DNA of 64,000 bases from Desulfomicrobium apsheronum (GTDB lineage: Bacteria; Desulfobacterota; Desulfovibrionia; Desulfovibrionales; Desulfomicrobiaceae): NCBI RefSeq assembly GCF_900114115.1, contig NZ_FORX01000012.1, forward strand, positions 62,001-126,000, given 5' to 3'. Below the pieces are notes generated by a model. The model made no database searches and was not told the origin of the DNA. It was given only the letters and a program-made list of their open reading frames with translations. Shown here piece by piece: positions 1 through 8,849 of this stretch. Position numbers and translations under genes: made by a program. How positions within the stretch are numbered: position 1 is the first letter of the stretch; each line of letters starts with the position of its first letter.

Positions 1-584
1 AAATGGGGACAAGCCTACTTTTGACTTTTTCTGCCGCCAAGACCGCAGGAAACAACCGTAAAAAGGGTAGCAGATTCCTTTCAGACATCATGGCCTCCAC
101 GTTCACTGTCTTCATGTCTTCCCCTTGCCCGGTGAATGGAGTCCGGCCGGATGCGTTGCTTGCTTCCGGATCAACTTCCTGAGCCACGAAGTTGATCCGG
201 AATTTTACGGAAAACGTATCGCATCCGCCAGCCCTAGGCAACGGCCTGCATACATTTCAGGCCGCGTCTCGCGTCTTGACCGACGCACCGCACTGCCGCG
301 TAGGTCCGGCCGCGACACCGCGCGGGGGAGGGGAGGGAGATTTTGAATTTTTCTGGATTGCCTCCTCTCCACGGTCCGCGCGCTCCGCTTGAAATTTCCG
401 GGAGCCATTCACCATATTGCATAATTCATGAGTGAGTAAATTCTTCGGAAAATAGGATAATTCAAGATCTGCCCCGGATTCGTTATTTATTCCGTCTAGT
501 TTAGCTGTTAGCATCGCATGAACAGGCACGGCATGGAGCAACTCTTCCGTATCGCAGCGAATTTCTGACAACCAGGAGGATGAC
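1..584. other. Non-coding leader region, no supported gene
   Basis: I see no convincing gene here; the short open frames overlap each other in several frames and lack good ribosome binding sites. The first 160 bases could be the edge of a unit outside the window. A perfect 14-bp inverted repeat sits at 165-201. The last 200 bases are AT-richer and probably carry the promoter of the DUF169 gene that starts at 585, but no clear -35/-10 pair stands out. Confidence 0.5.
165..201. terminator. Perfect 14-bp inverted repeat, terminator-like hairpin
   Basis: TCCGGATCAACTTC at 165-178 is exactly mirrored by GAAGTTGATCCGGA at 188-201 with a 9-base loop, followed by AATTTTAC. The T-run is short, so it may be a terminator of a gene to the left or a repeat-derived hairpin; no coding sequence reaches it inside the window. 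Confidence 0.4.
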
Positions 585-1430
585 ATGGCAATGGAATTCA
601 TACTCGATGGCACCGCAACCTTCATGGAGCATCTCGGACTGAACGAGGAGCCCTTCGGCGTCTACTATTCGGACACGAAGCCGGACAACGCATACGGCCC
701 GAAGCCGGGCACGCCCATCTCGCGTGAACTGGAGGATCTAAGAAAGCTGGACATGCAGGAGGTCATGAAGACCTTTTCCTGTGTCATGGGCAATATCTGG
801 CTGGCTCGCAAAAAGAAGGGGGCGGCGTTCATTTCCGCCGAGGAATACGGATGTCCGGGCGGCGTGTACTACTGTTCGATGATGAAGCCGCATCTGCGCT
901 TCATCGAACATTACGTATCCACGGGCTTTGCGGGTACGCCCCTGCACGGCGAGCGGTACATGCCCGGTCCCGACGCCATGCGGGCCTTCATGGAGAAGGT
1001 GAATCCGCGCAAGGCTCCGGGCAAATTCTGTATTTTCAAGCCCCTGTCGCAGTTTACGGACGGCGACGAGCCCGAGTTCGTCATCTTTTTCGCTCGGCCG
1101 GAAGTGCTGACAGGCCTTTTCATACAGGCGGTGTTCACCACGGGCGACATGGACTGCGTAGCATCGCCCTTTGGCGCAGGCTGCACCAACATAATCGGCT
1201 GGCCGCTGTACTACCAGACGCAGGGGCAGGAAAAGGCCGTGCTCGGCGGGATGGATCCCTCTGCGAGAAAATTCATGAAAACCGACGAACTGACGTTCAC
1301 GGTCCCCTTGAGTCTGTACAAAAAAATGCTGGTCGCCCTGCCGGAATCCATGTTCACGCACGAAACGGACTGGACGGGCGTGCGCAAGAAGGTTGAGCGC
1401 AGCGCCAAAGCGTGGGGAGAAGTGGAATAG
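585..1430 (+). CDS. DUF169 family protein
   Basis: A 281-residue soluble protein without signal peptide or membrane segment. It matches the DUF169 family by overall pattern: an N-terminal GLNEEPFGVYY-like opening, a conserved Cys in the KTFSCVMGN stretch, a CPGG turn, and the Gly/Cys-rich segment around GAGCTNIIGWP. The family is common in anaerobes and methanogens and has no assigned reaction; conserved cysteines have led to suggestions of redox or metal roles, which this sequence cannot test. Start is well supported: AGGAGGA at 574-580 lies four bases before the ATG. It is monocistronic, with a strong hairpin downstream at 1572-1606. Confidence 0.8.
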   Translation: MAMEFILDGTATFMEHLGLNEEPFGVYYSDTKPDNAYGPKPGTPISRELEDLRKLDMQEVMKTFSCVMGNIWLARKKKGAAFISAEEYGCPGGVYYCSMMKPHLRFIEHYVSTGFAGTPLHGERYMPGPDAMRAFMEKVNPRKAPGKFCIFKPLSQFTDGDEPEFVIFFARPEVLTGLFIQAVFTTGDMDCVASPFGAGCTNIIGWPLYYQTQGQEKAVLGGMDPSARKFMKTDELTFTVPLSLYKKMLVALPESMFTHETDWTGVRKKVERSAKAWGEVE

Positions 1431-1571
1431 CAGGACAGGGCGCTGCTCCCGATTCTGGAGCCCGTACGCGGTAACAACAGCCTGCAAATTTTGACTTTTT
1501 CAACAGTCAAACAATGTCCTGCCGCGTGAAAATTGCGTGAACGCGGCAAAAGCCCTGTGAATCACAAGGCA

Positions 1572-1606
1572 AAAGCCCCCGGACAGCCAATCTGTCCGGG
1601 GGCTTT
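1572..1606 (+). terminator. Strong hairpin terminator after the DUF169 gene
   Basis: A perfect 15-bp stem (AAAGCCCCCGGACAG at 1572-1586 and its complement at 1592-1606) with a 5-base loop. The A-run on the left and T-run on the right are short, so it could end transcription from either side; it lies 140 bases past the DUF169 stop. Confidence 0.75.
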
Positions 1607-1619
1607 CGCCTTCTTTAAC

Positions 1620-1743
1620 AGGCCGCCTCAAAACGGGCGATCTGCTGCGTCAGCGAAAAAATCCAGACCGCTCATGTATGCGCAATACACCGCGCGCCCT
1701 GAATTTTTTCGCTTCCTTGCATCTCATCATTTTTGAACGGTCT
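1620..1743 (-). repeat. MITE-like intergenic repeat, copy 1 (degenerate ends)
   Basis: This 124-bp block is the reverse-complement relative of 50763-50891. Shared core segments include GATCTGCTGCGTCAGC, TATGTATGCGCAATACAC and TTCCTTGCATCTCA. Its ends (AGGCCGCCTCAAAA and TTTTGAACGGTCT) are decayed versions of the 17-bp terminal inverted repeats that are perfect in copy 2. It has no coding capacity and sits just past the end of the persulfide reductase gene, as copy 2 sits just past the livF-paaK gene. Confidence 0.75.
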
Positions 1744-1782
1744 ACGAATTTTGAATTTTCAATCAGTTAAAGGGACGAGAAA

Positions 1783-3474
1783 CTATTGTTCCGTAGTGTA
1801 GGGCCAGGCCATGAGGCCGCCTTCCATGACTCGTACGTCGGTATATCCCGCGCTTTCGAGAATGCGCTGGGCTTCGTAGCCGCGCATGGAGACCTTGCAG
1901 AAAGAGAGGATGGTCGCGTTTTTGTCCTGGGGCAGCTCGCTTACGCGTCCGCGCAACTGGCCGAGCGGGATGAGCGTTTCACCCCGGCCGAGCTGATTTT
2001 CCTTGAATTCATCTTGGCCGCGCACGTCCAGGACGTAGAGCGGACCGCCCGCATCGAACAGGGCCTTGGCCTCGACGCTGGAGATGCCGGTCATCAGTCC
2101 GCGCATCTTGTTCTGCAGGATGTGCGCGGTGGCGATGGCATGGTCGATGGCCTGGGAATAGGGCGGCGCGTAGGGCAGGTCGGCCATGGCCATCTCGTCC
2201 ACGGTCCAGCCTGCGGCCACGGCCACGGCCATTTCGGAGGCCTGACGGTTCACGTCGCCGGGGCCCACGCAGGCAAATCCGAGGATGCGGCCCGTGGCGC
2301 GGTCCGCCACCATCTTGGAGACCAGGGGTTTTGCGCCCATGAAGCCGGGCTTGTCGGGGCTGGCGTTGATGGCCGTGACCACGTCGAAGCCCGCCTCCCT
2401 GGCACGGCGCTCGGAGAGGCCTGTGGACGCGGCGGTGAAGTCGAAGACCTTGCAGATACCGCTGCCGATGGTCCCGGGAAAGCGCACCGAGTCGCCGAGC
2501 ACCGCGTTCTCTCCGGCCACGCGGCCTTCGAGATTGGCCAGGTCGCCGTAGGGCGCCAGCATCTTCTTGCCGGTGAGACGGTTGGTGATCTCGACGCAGT
2601 CTCCGGCAGCGTAGATGCTTGGGTCCGAGGTGGCCATGAAGTCGTTGACGGCGATGCCGCCGAATGCACCGATTTCAAGGCCCGCAGCCTTGGCCAGGGC
2701 AGTGTTGGGGGCCACGCCGATGGCCATGACCACCAGATCGCAGGGCAGCACCCGTCCATCTGCCAGCCGTGCGGCGCCGATCTGTCCATTTTCGCCTTCA
2801 AGGGCCGACAGGCCGACGCCGGTGATGATCTTTGCACCCTTGGCGCGGGCATGATTCTCCACCAGTAGTGCCAACTCCGTGTCCAAAAAGCCGAGAATTT
2901 GCGGCAGGGCCTCGACCACGGTCACGTCAACGCCTGCATGGCAGAGGGCCTCGCAAGCTTCCATGCCGATGAGTCCGCCGCCGATGACCACGGCCTTTTT
3001 GCCGCTGGAATGCTCGGCCCAGGTGCGCATGGCGTCGGCGTCGGCCATGGAGTGCAGGGTCGTCACGCCCTTGAGGTCGCGTCCCTGGATGGGGGGCATC
3101 TTGGGCACGGAGCCGGTGCACAGGATGAGCTTGTCGTAGGCCAGGAGGCCATTGTTTCCGGCGGCATTGATCCAGCTTACGACCTTGCTCTCACGATCGA
3201 TGCTCACGGCCTCGGTCTCGACCATGGCGGTGATGCCCTTGGCACCGGCAAAGAAGGCCGGATCGCGCACCACGCCGGACGGGGTACACAGCAGCTTCTC
3301 GCGATCCTTGAACATTCCCGACACATAGTAGGGGTATCCGCAGGATGCCATGGACAGCTCCGGGGCCTTCTGCAGGAGGATGACCTCCGCGTTCTGATCC
3401 AGGCGGCTGGCCCTGGCCGCTGCCTTTGGCCCGGCGGCGGTTCCTCCGATCACGACAATGCGCTTGGCAATCAT
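1783..3474 (-). CDS. CoA-disulfide / persulfide reductase with C-terminal rhodanese domain
   Basis: A 563-residue flavoprotein of the CoADR-RHD (NADH-dependent persulfide reductase, Npsr) type. Visible parts: an FAD-binding GGTAAGPKAAARA loop at the N-terminus, the single redox cysteine at about residue 45 (SMASCGYPYY), a second nucleotide-binding GGGLIGMEACEAL motif, the FAD motif around IYAAGDC, the dimerisation domain, and a rhodanese domain from about residue 465 with its catalytic Cys near 526 (SFCKVSMRGY). Known members reduce CoA persulfide or polysulfide with NADH. The start at 3474 is chosen because AAGGAGA precedes it; a longer frame to 3528 lacks a binding site. It is the last gene of the 7.1-1.8 kb minus-strand operon and argues for a sulfane-sulfur role of the whole set. 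Confidence 0.85.
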   Translation of the reverse strand: MIAKRIVVIGGTAAGPKAAARASRLDQNAEVILLQKAPELSMASCGYPYYVSGMFKDREKLLCTPSGVVRDPAFFAGAKGITAMVETEAVSIDRESKVVSWINAAGNNGLLAYDKLILCTGSVPKMPPIQGRDLKGVTTLHSMADADAMRTWAEHSSGKKAVVIGGGLIGMEACEALCHAGVDVTVVEALPQILGFLDTELALLVENHARAKGAKIITGVGLSALEGENGQIGAARLADGRVLPCDLVVMAIGVAPNTALAKAAGLEIGAFGGIAVNDFMATSDPSIYAAGDCVEITNRLTGKKMLAPYGDLANLEGRVAGENAVLGDSVRFPGTIGSGICKVFDFTAASTGLSERRAREAGFDVVTAINASPDKPGFMGAKPLVSKMVADRATGRILGFACVGPGDVNRQASEMAVAVAAGWTVDEMAMADLPYAPPYSQAIDHAIATAHILQNKMRGLMTGISSVEAKALFDAGGPLYVLDVRGQDEFKENQLGRGETLIPLGQLRGRVSELPQDKNATILSFCKVSMRGYEAQRILESAGYTDVRVMEGGLMAWPYTTEQ

Positions 3475-3527
3475 ATTCGTCTCCTTTTGGTCAAATTGGT
3501 TGAATTTTTGAAACAAGAGCCCCAGCA

Positions 3528-3548
3528 CGCACCCGGTTGCCAGGTGCG
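3528..3548. promoter_or_regulatory. Inverted repeat before the persulfide reductase gene
   Basis: CGCACCCGG at 3528-3536 and CCAGGTGCG at 3540-3548 form an 8-of-9 inverted repeat in the 136-base gap between the membrane subunit gene and the reductase gene. There is no T-run, so it may be an operator or RNA processing hairpin rather than a terminator. Function is not established. Confidence 0.3.
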
Positions 3549-3610
3549 CGTCATGATGATGGGAATGAATCCGCCGAAAACTTAAAGTGATTTGTTAGGT
3601 TTTGTCCGAA

Positions 3611-4036
3611 TCACCTTTTCAGGGATGCGGGCCGGGCCCTTGAACGGATCAGGCTCGCCGCTCCGAGGAGCATGACAAATCCCAGATGGCTCCAGTCCAC
3701 CCACATGACCAGCGTGGGAGAGAAATAGGCCTCCGGCTGGTTCTTCATGACCCGGATGATGCCGGTCAGGACGATGCCTGCCCAGCACAGGCCGACAATG
3801 ACATCCATTGCCGTCCATGACTTGCGGCGCAGGATGCGCGGCAGTCGCCAGCCAAGAATGGCCAGCAGCACGATGGCCAGGACATAGTGCAGCACATGGT
3901 TGAAATAGTAGTCCGCCGTCCAGGCGAAGCCCGGCACGTCCGCCAGATAATAGCGGGCGAAGATGGGCATCTGGGCGAAGCCCGTGAACAGCAGCGCGAC
4001 CACGGTCAGGCGAAAGACAAGGGTGAGCTTATTCAT
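3611..4036 (-). CDS. Small four-helix membrane subunit, cytochrome b-like
   Basis: A 141-residue protein with four predicted membrane helices (about 5-25, 43-65, 74-95 and 112-130). Histidines fall within or next to helices (FNHVLHYVLA, WSHLGFVML), as in small di-haem cytochrome b quinone-reacting subunits, but I cannot prove haem binding. Its start codon overlaps the end of the upstream ferredoxin gene by 8 bases, so the two are translationally coupled and very probably form one membrane complex: a periplasmic ferredoxin subunit wired to quinone through this subunit. An overlapping longer frame to 4669 is only the shadow of the ferredoxin gene. Confidence 0.7.
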   Translation of the reverse strand: MNKLTLVFRLTVVALLFTGFAQMPIFARYYLADVPGFAWTADYYFNHVLHYVLAIVLLAILGWRLPRILRRKSWTAMDVIVGLCWAGIVLTGIIRVMKNQPEAYFSPTLVMWVDWSHLGFVMLLGAASLIRSRARPASLKR

Positions 4037-4991
4037 TGTCGTCCTCCGAGGTGGCGCCGCGTACCAGATGCAGCACGCCGGCCATGAGTCCGACGACGGG
4101 CGCCGCATAGACGGCGCGTGCCAGCAGTTCCTCTTTTTCGAACGGGTTGCCGACCGAAGCCAGATGCGGTTTGCCCGGGCCCGTTTCAATGGCCTGATCC
4201 AGAACGTCGAAGGGTACGGGGGAGACGTAAAAGGTATTGGTTCCGCCGTTTTCCGTGTCGCCGTAGATGAAGCCTCCGGTGCGCCGGGCCAGTTCGCGGG
4301 CCTGGGCCAGGATTTCGTCGCGCGGGCCGATGGTCTGCACCCCTTCGGGGCAGGCTTCGATGCAGGCCGGGGTTTCACCCAGGGCCACCCGGTCCCGGCA
4401 GCGGTCGCATTTGTACATGACGCCGTTGCCCGCGAAGCTCGGAGCGAGCTTGAGGTAAAGGCCCACACCGGTCTGGCGCTCGGGGATGTGCCAGGGGCAG
4501 ACATCCTTGCACTTGGAGCCGCCAAGGCAAATTTCGTCGTTGATGCTGACGATGCCCCGGCTGTCCTTGGAAGCGGAACCCCACGGGCACAGGTTGGCGC
4601 AAGGTGGATTCTGGCAGTGCAGACAGCGCCTTGGGATGTTGAGCTCAAAGGGCCGGCCGTTGTATTCACCCGTGGCCGTCTGGATGTAGAGCCAGTTGTA
4701 GGGAGTCAGGCGGTCGTCCACATCCTGCCGGTCCGACCAGTCCGCGGCCTTGACCTTGGCCGGATACATCTTGGGGAAGGGTTTTTTCGGCTGGGGGAAC
4801 TTGTGGCCGTTGGTCTCGCGGCAGGCTTCCACGCACGCGCCGCAGGCGATGCATTTGGACAGGTCCAGCAGCGTGGCCAGTTCGACCTCTTCGGCCCGGC
4901 CCTCTTGGGCGCGCGCCTTCGTCGGGCCCAGGGTGGCCCCCGTGGCAACGGCCAGGCCGGAGGCGAGGAAGGATCTGCGGTTGATTTTCAT
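4029..4991 (-). CDS. Tat-exported four-cluster ferredoxin subunit
   Basis: A 320-residue HybA/FdhB-like electron-transfer subunit. The N-terminus has a twin-arginine signal (RRSFLASG, then a hydrophobic run and an AxA-type site), implying folded export to the periplasm. Four cysteine groups follow: CIACGACVEAC, CLHCQNPPCANLC, CLGGSKCKDVC and CDRCRD...CIEAC, the usual set for four [4Fe-4S] clusters. A hydrophobic stretch near the C-terminus (AAPVVGLMAGVLHLV) could anchor it. Start at 4991 has GGAG 7 bases upstream; an in-frame ATG at 5012 is possible. No catalytic molybdopterin subunit is next to it, so the electron donor or acceptor must be encoded elsewhere or be a small sulfur compound. Confidence 0.85.
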   Translation of the reverse strand: MKINRRSFLASGLAVATGATLGPTKARAQEGRAEEVELATLLDLSKCIACGACVEACRETNGHKFPQPKKPFPKMYPAKVKAADWSDRQDVDDRLTPYNWLYIQTATGEYNGRPFELNIPRRCLHCQNPPCANLCPWGSASKDSRGIVSINDEICLGGSKCKDVCPWHIPERQTGVGLYLKLAPSFAGNGVMYKCDRCRDRVALGETPACIEACPEGVQTIGPRDEILAQARELARRTGGFIYGDTENGGTNTFYVSPVPFDVLDQAIETGPGKPHLASVGNPFEKEELLARAVYAAPVVGLMAGVLHLVRGATSEDDNE

Positions 4992-5053
4992 GCGTTTCTC
5001 CAAAGTATTCATTGTCTGATGTTCAAAGGCATGGCTCCCGTTTCGCTGTAGGT

Positions 5054-5569
5054 TCACCCTGCCGCGCTCTCCACGGGGAGCCTCACCGTCAGCACCGGCA
5101 CCGAACTGAGTCTTACGACCTTGTTTGCCACGGATCCAAGCAGCATGTCCATGAATGCTCCTCGGCCATGCGCTCCCATGACCACCAGATCGTAGTTTCC
5201 GGTCTGTATTTCGGCCAGGAGGCGCTCGGCCGGATCTCTGGTCTGGATCTTGAGTTCGGCCCCGGACACCGGGCAGCGGGGATTGTCCGTGGCGCATTCG
5301 GCGGTCATCTCGCGCACCCTTTCGCGCGCTTTTTTCTTGGCCCTGGTTGTGGCCGTGGCATTGATCGTTTCCCACTCGGCGCGGCTGAAATGGCTTTCGA
5401 TGTCAAAACCCGCGTCCCCGCTCATGAGCTCGACCAGATCCGGAACGACGTGCAGGATTGTCATGGCCGCTCCATGGCAGTTGGCCAGGGAAATGGCGTG
5501 CCGCAGGGCCATGCGCGCGCTTTCGGAGAGGTCCGTTGCGTAGAGAATGCGTTTGTATTCGGGCAGCAT
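5054..5569 (-). CDS. Universal stress protein UspA family
   Basis: A 171-residue single-domain cytoplasmic UspA protein. It has the YKRILYATDLSESA opening strand, the VVMGAHGRG motif and the downstream GSVANKVV segment that together form the ATP-binding G-2x-G-9x-G(S/T) signature, so it is probably an ATP-binding member. A roughly 25-residue charged insertion (RAKKKARERVREM) in the middle is longer than in the shortest family members. It lies four bases after the transporter stop and 62 bases before the ferredoxin gene, inside the same operon. Confidence 0.9.
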   Translation of the reverse strand: MLPEYKRILYATDLSESARMALRHAISLANCHGAAMTILHVVPDLVELMSGDAGFDIESHFSRAEWETINATATTRAKKKARERVREMTAECATDNPRCPVSGAELKIQTRDPAERLLAEIQTGNYDLVVMGAHGRGAFMDMLLGSVANKVVRLSSVPVLTVRLPVESAAG

Positions 5570-5573
5570 GGTG

Positions 5574-6581
5574 TCAGCTCCTGCTTGCGGTTTGGGGAGT
5601 AAAAATACCCTTTGGCTGTGCCGGTCCGAAGAGGCGATCGGTCAGCTTCACGTACCAGGCGGCGCTCTGGACCTGGATGATATAGGCCATGGCCACGACC
5701 AGGGCCGCGTCGGAACCCTGGGAGCCAAAGGCGTTGATGGCCACTGCCAACGCGATGGAAAGGTTGCGCATGACGGTGCCGTAAACCATGGCGATGGCGT
5801 CGCCTCGTGGCAGGATGATTCGTCCCAGGACGGTGCTCAGGGCGAAATTCACTCCATAGATGATCGCCAGGGGCGCGAGGATCTGCAGCAGCATGGCGGG
5901 CGCGCCCATGATGGTCCTGGCCTTGAGCGCCAGGGCGATGAACACGATGCCGAGCACGCCGAGGGTGGACAGGGCGGGAAAGCGCGGTCCCAGACGTTCG
6001 GCGAATGTTTTCTGGCCATAAACGCGGATCAGCAGGCGCTGCGTGGCGTAGCCAAGAGCCATGGGCAGGAAGACGATGAGCGCGATCTGGGAAAAGACGG
6101 CGCTGACATCCATCTCGATACTGGCACCGAGCAGGGAGCGCACGTAAAACGGCGTGGCCAGGGAACCGAGCGTGAGCCCGATGACCGTCATCTTTACAGC
6201 GGCGGCGACATTGCCCCCCGCAAAACCGGTCCAGGAGATGGTCATGCCGCTGGTGGGCACCAGACCGGCGAGCACGATGCCGAGCATCATGTAAGGCTGG
6301 TCACGAAAGAAGACCCAGGCAACGCCAAAAGCCAGAAAGGGCACAATGGCGAAATTGACAAGCTGGGTGATGATCTGGGCCTTCAGATCGCCGCCGGAAA
6401 AGACCTGGTTGATTTTCAGCGTGACCATCATCGGGTAGACCATCAGAAAGGTGAAAGGCACGATGAGATTCTTGAGCCATGCCGCATCACCCAGGAGCCC
6501 ACTCACAAAGCCCAGGATCATGACCGTGGGGATGGCCAGGACCAGATTCTTGGATATCGTCTGCAATATCTTCCACATCAC
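5574..6581 (-). CDS. Bile acid:sodium symporter / ACR3-like membrane transporter
   Basis: A 335-residue integral membrane protein with about ten helices, fitting the BASS/ACR3 fold. Recognisable parts are the helix 4 crossover region LAGLVPTSGMTISWTGFAGG, and the second-repeat crossover around YGTVMRNLSIALAVAI. Family members carry bile acids, organic anions, arsenite or sulfur compounds; the substrate cannot be read from sequence. The cysteine that is essential in ACR3 arsenite carriers is not seen in the fourth helix, which argues against arsenite. Sitting in a sulfur-redox operon, an organosulfur or anionic sulfur substrate is a reasonable guess only. Confidence 0.75.
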   Translation of the reverse strand: MMWKILQTISKNLVLAIPTVMILGFVSGLLGDAAWLKNLIVPFTFLMVYPMMVTLKINQVFSGGDLKAQIITQLVNFAIVPFLAFGVAWVFFRDQPYMMLGIVLAGLVPTSGMTISWTGFAGGNVAAAVKMTVIGLTLGSLATPFYVRSLLGASIEMDVSAVFSQIALIVFLPMALGYATQRLLIRVYGQKTFAERLGPRFPALSTLGVLGIVFIALALKARTIMGAPAMLLQILAPLAIIYGVNFALSTVLGRIILPRGDAIAMVYGTVMRNLSIALAVAINAFGSQGSDAALVVAMAYIIQVQSAAWYVKLTDRLFGPAQPKGIFTPQTASRS

Positions 6582-6608
6582 CGTTTTTCCTTGTTCATGC
6601 TTGCGTTG

Positions 6609-6830
6609 CTATTCTTCACACGTGGCGCTGGTTTCAATTTCCCGGCATTCGGGGTTGCTCATGCACGGAGCGTCCTTTTCCTTCATGACCTTCACCTTGC
6701 TCAAACCTCGCTCGACGATGAACTTCTGCCCGCACTTGCAGCACTCATGAAACCGCGGGGCATAGTCGTCTCCCTGATTTACGGTCATGCTTTCCTGACA
6801 ATACGGGCAATTGACTGTTACTGTAGACAT
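6609..6830 (-). CDS. Small zinc-ribbon protein
   Basis: A 73-residue protein with a CPYC and a CCKCG knuckle 20-odd residues apart, a typical zinc ribbon, followed by a short tail with three more cysteines (APCMSNPEC, ATCEE). AAGGAG lies seven bases before the ATG. It is placed 27 bases upstream of the transporter gene in the operon. No function can be assigned; the extra cysteines in the tail might bind metal or sulfane sulfur. Confidence 0.65.
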   Translation of the reverse strand: MSTVTVNCPYCQESMTVNQGDDYAPRFHECCKCGQKFIVERGLSKVKVMKEKDAPCMSNPECREIETSATCEE

Positions 6831-6870
6831 GGCTTGCTCCTTGCGATTTGGGTTGAGAAGTCTGCCTGGT

Positions 6871-7095
6871 TCAGATTTTTCTGACCTGAAACAGATAATC
6901 GTCTCCTTCCTTCAATTCATGAGGCGGGACCAACTGAAAACTGCAATCAGGATGCACTCTGCGCAGATCGGGCAAAAAAGCCCTGTCATTGGCCAGGATC
7001 AGCATGGACTCACCGGCTTCAAGCCTTTTGATCAGTGCGTACGCTGTCAGCATCCCGAAAAAATCCATCGTGTTCCGCATGTCTAGTTTGGTCAT
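6871..7095 (-). CDS. TusA-fold-like protein lacking the sulfur-carrier cysteine
   Basis: A 74-residue protein whose pattern (LDMRN at the start, AYALIKRLEAGESMLILAND, then a KEGDDYLFQVRK end) resembles the TusA/SirA two-layer fold. The CPxP motif of true sulfur carriers is replaced by TMDFFG, so it cannot carry persulfide at that position. The start at 7095 is preferred because GAGG lies 9 bases upstream and because the sigma54-like promoter at 7140-7156 lies between it and the longer-frame start at 7182. It is the first gene of the operon. The family assignment is by eye and moderate. Confidence 0.5.
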   Translation of the reverse strand: MTKLDMRNTMDFFGMLTAYALIKRLEAGESMLILANDRAFLPDLRRVHPDCSFQLVPPHELKEGDDYLFQVRKI

Positions 7096-7139
7096 GGCAT
7101 TCATCCTCATGCGCCGGGCCGTGCCGACATTTCCCCAAT

Positions 7140-7156
7140 AGCCAGCGGCGTGCCAG
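7140..7156 (-). promoter_or_regulatory. Candidate sigma54 (-24/-12) promoter
   Basis: On the minus strand the sequence reads TGGCACGCCGCTGGCTT: a perfect -24 box and, after the required GG-N10-GC spacing, a -12 box with one mismatch. It points toward the seven-gene operon and would start transcription near 7130, about 35 bases before the proposed first start codon. The adjacent divergent gene is a sigma54 activator, which strongly supports the call. Confidence 0.7.
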
Positions 7157-7343
7157 AATTCCCTGTTGGTACGCTTGAGCATATAATTGTGCTTATCGTG
7201 CCGAAATAGTTATTTTAAATATGAGTGCGGGAGATCCGGAATGATTGATTTCCGTTTCGCTGTTGCGTTTTGCATGTTCATTAATTAAACATCTTAACAG
7301 GTGGTTTGTTCATAAACAAAACAGGTGGCATGGAGCGAAGGGG

Positions 7344-8705
<1,362 letters not shown>

Positions 8706-8740
8706 AGCAGGTGTGAGGGCGGACGGACGACGGGCTTTTT

Positions 8741-8764
8741 GCCGGGCCTGACGAAAGGCCCGGA
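8741..8764. terminator. Hairpin between convergent genes
   Basis: CCGGGCCT at 8742-8749 and AGGCCCGG at 8756-8763 form an 8-bp perfect stem in the gap between the activator and the convergent lyase gene. T-runs are poor on both sides, so termination is plausible but not certain. Confidence 0.4.
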
Positions 8765-8849
8765 CATGCGGAGCCTATGGCGTCACGTCATGGCCATTCG
8801 CCGGTTCCGGCGGACGCGGCAGCGGGAAGCTAGGCGCATGGTGGGCGCA

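Noticed and set aside
1-200. End of a transposase or REP-associated protein on the minus strand
   Set aside because: Too little sequence is present and no motif could be recognised.
1786-2868. Long plus-strand open frames opposite real genes (for example here, 10695-12551, 12594-13994 and 59067-61130)
   Set aside because: They are antisense shadows of GC-rich genes with clear families; their translations show low-complexity His/Gly/Asp-rich composition.
5574-6581. Arsenite efflux pump ACR3
   Set aside because: The conserved cysteine of ACR3 is not visible in the fourth helix, and no ars genes are nearby. Kept as a general BASS/ACR3-like transporter.
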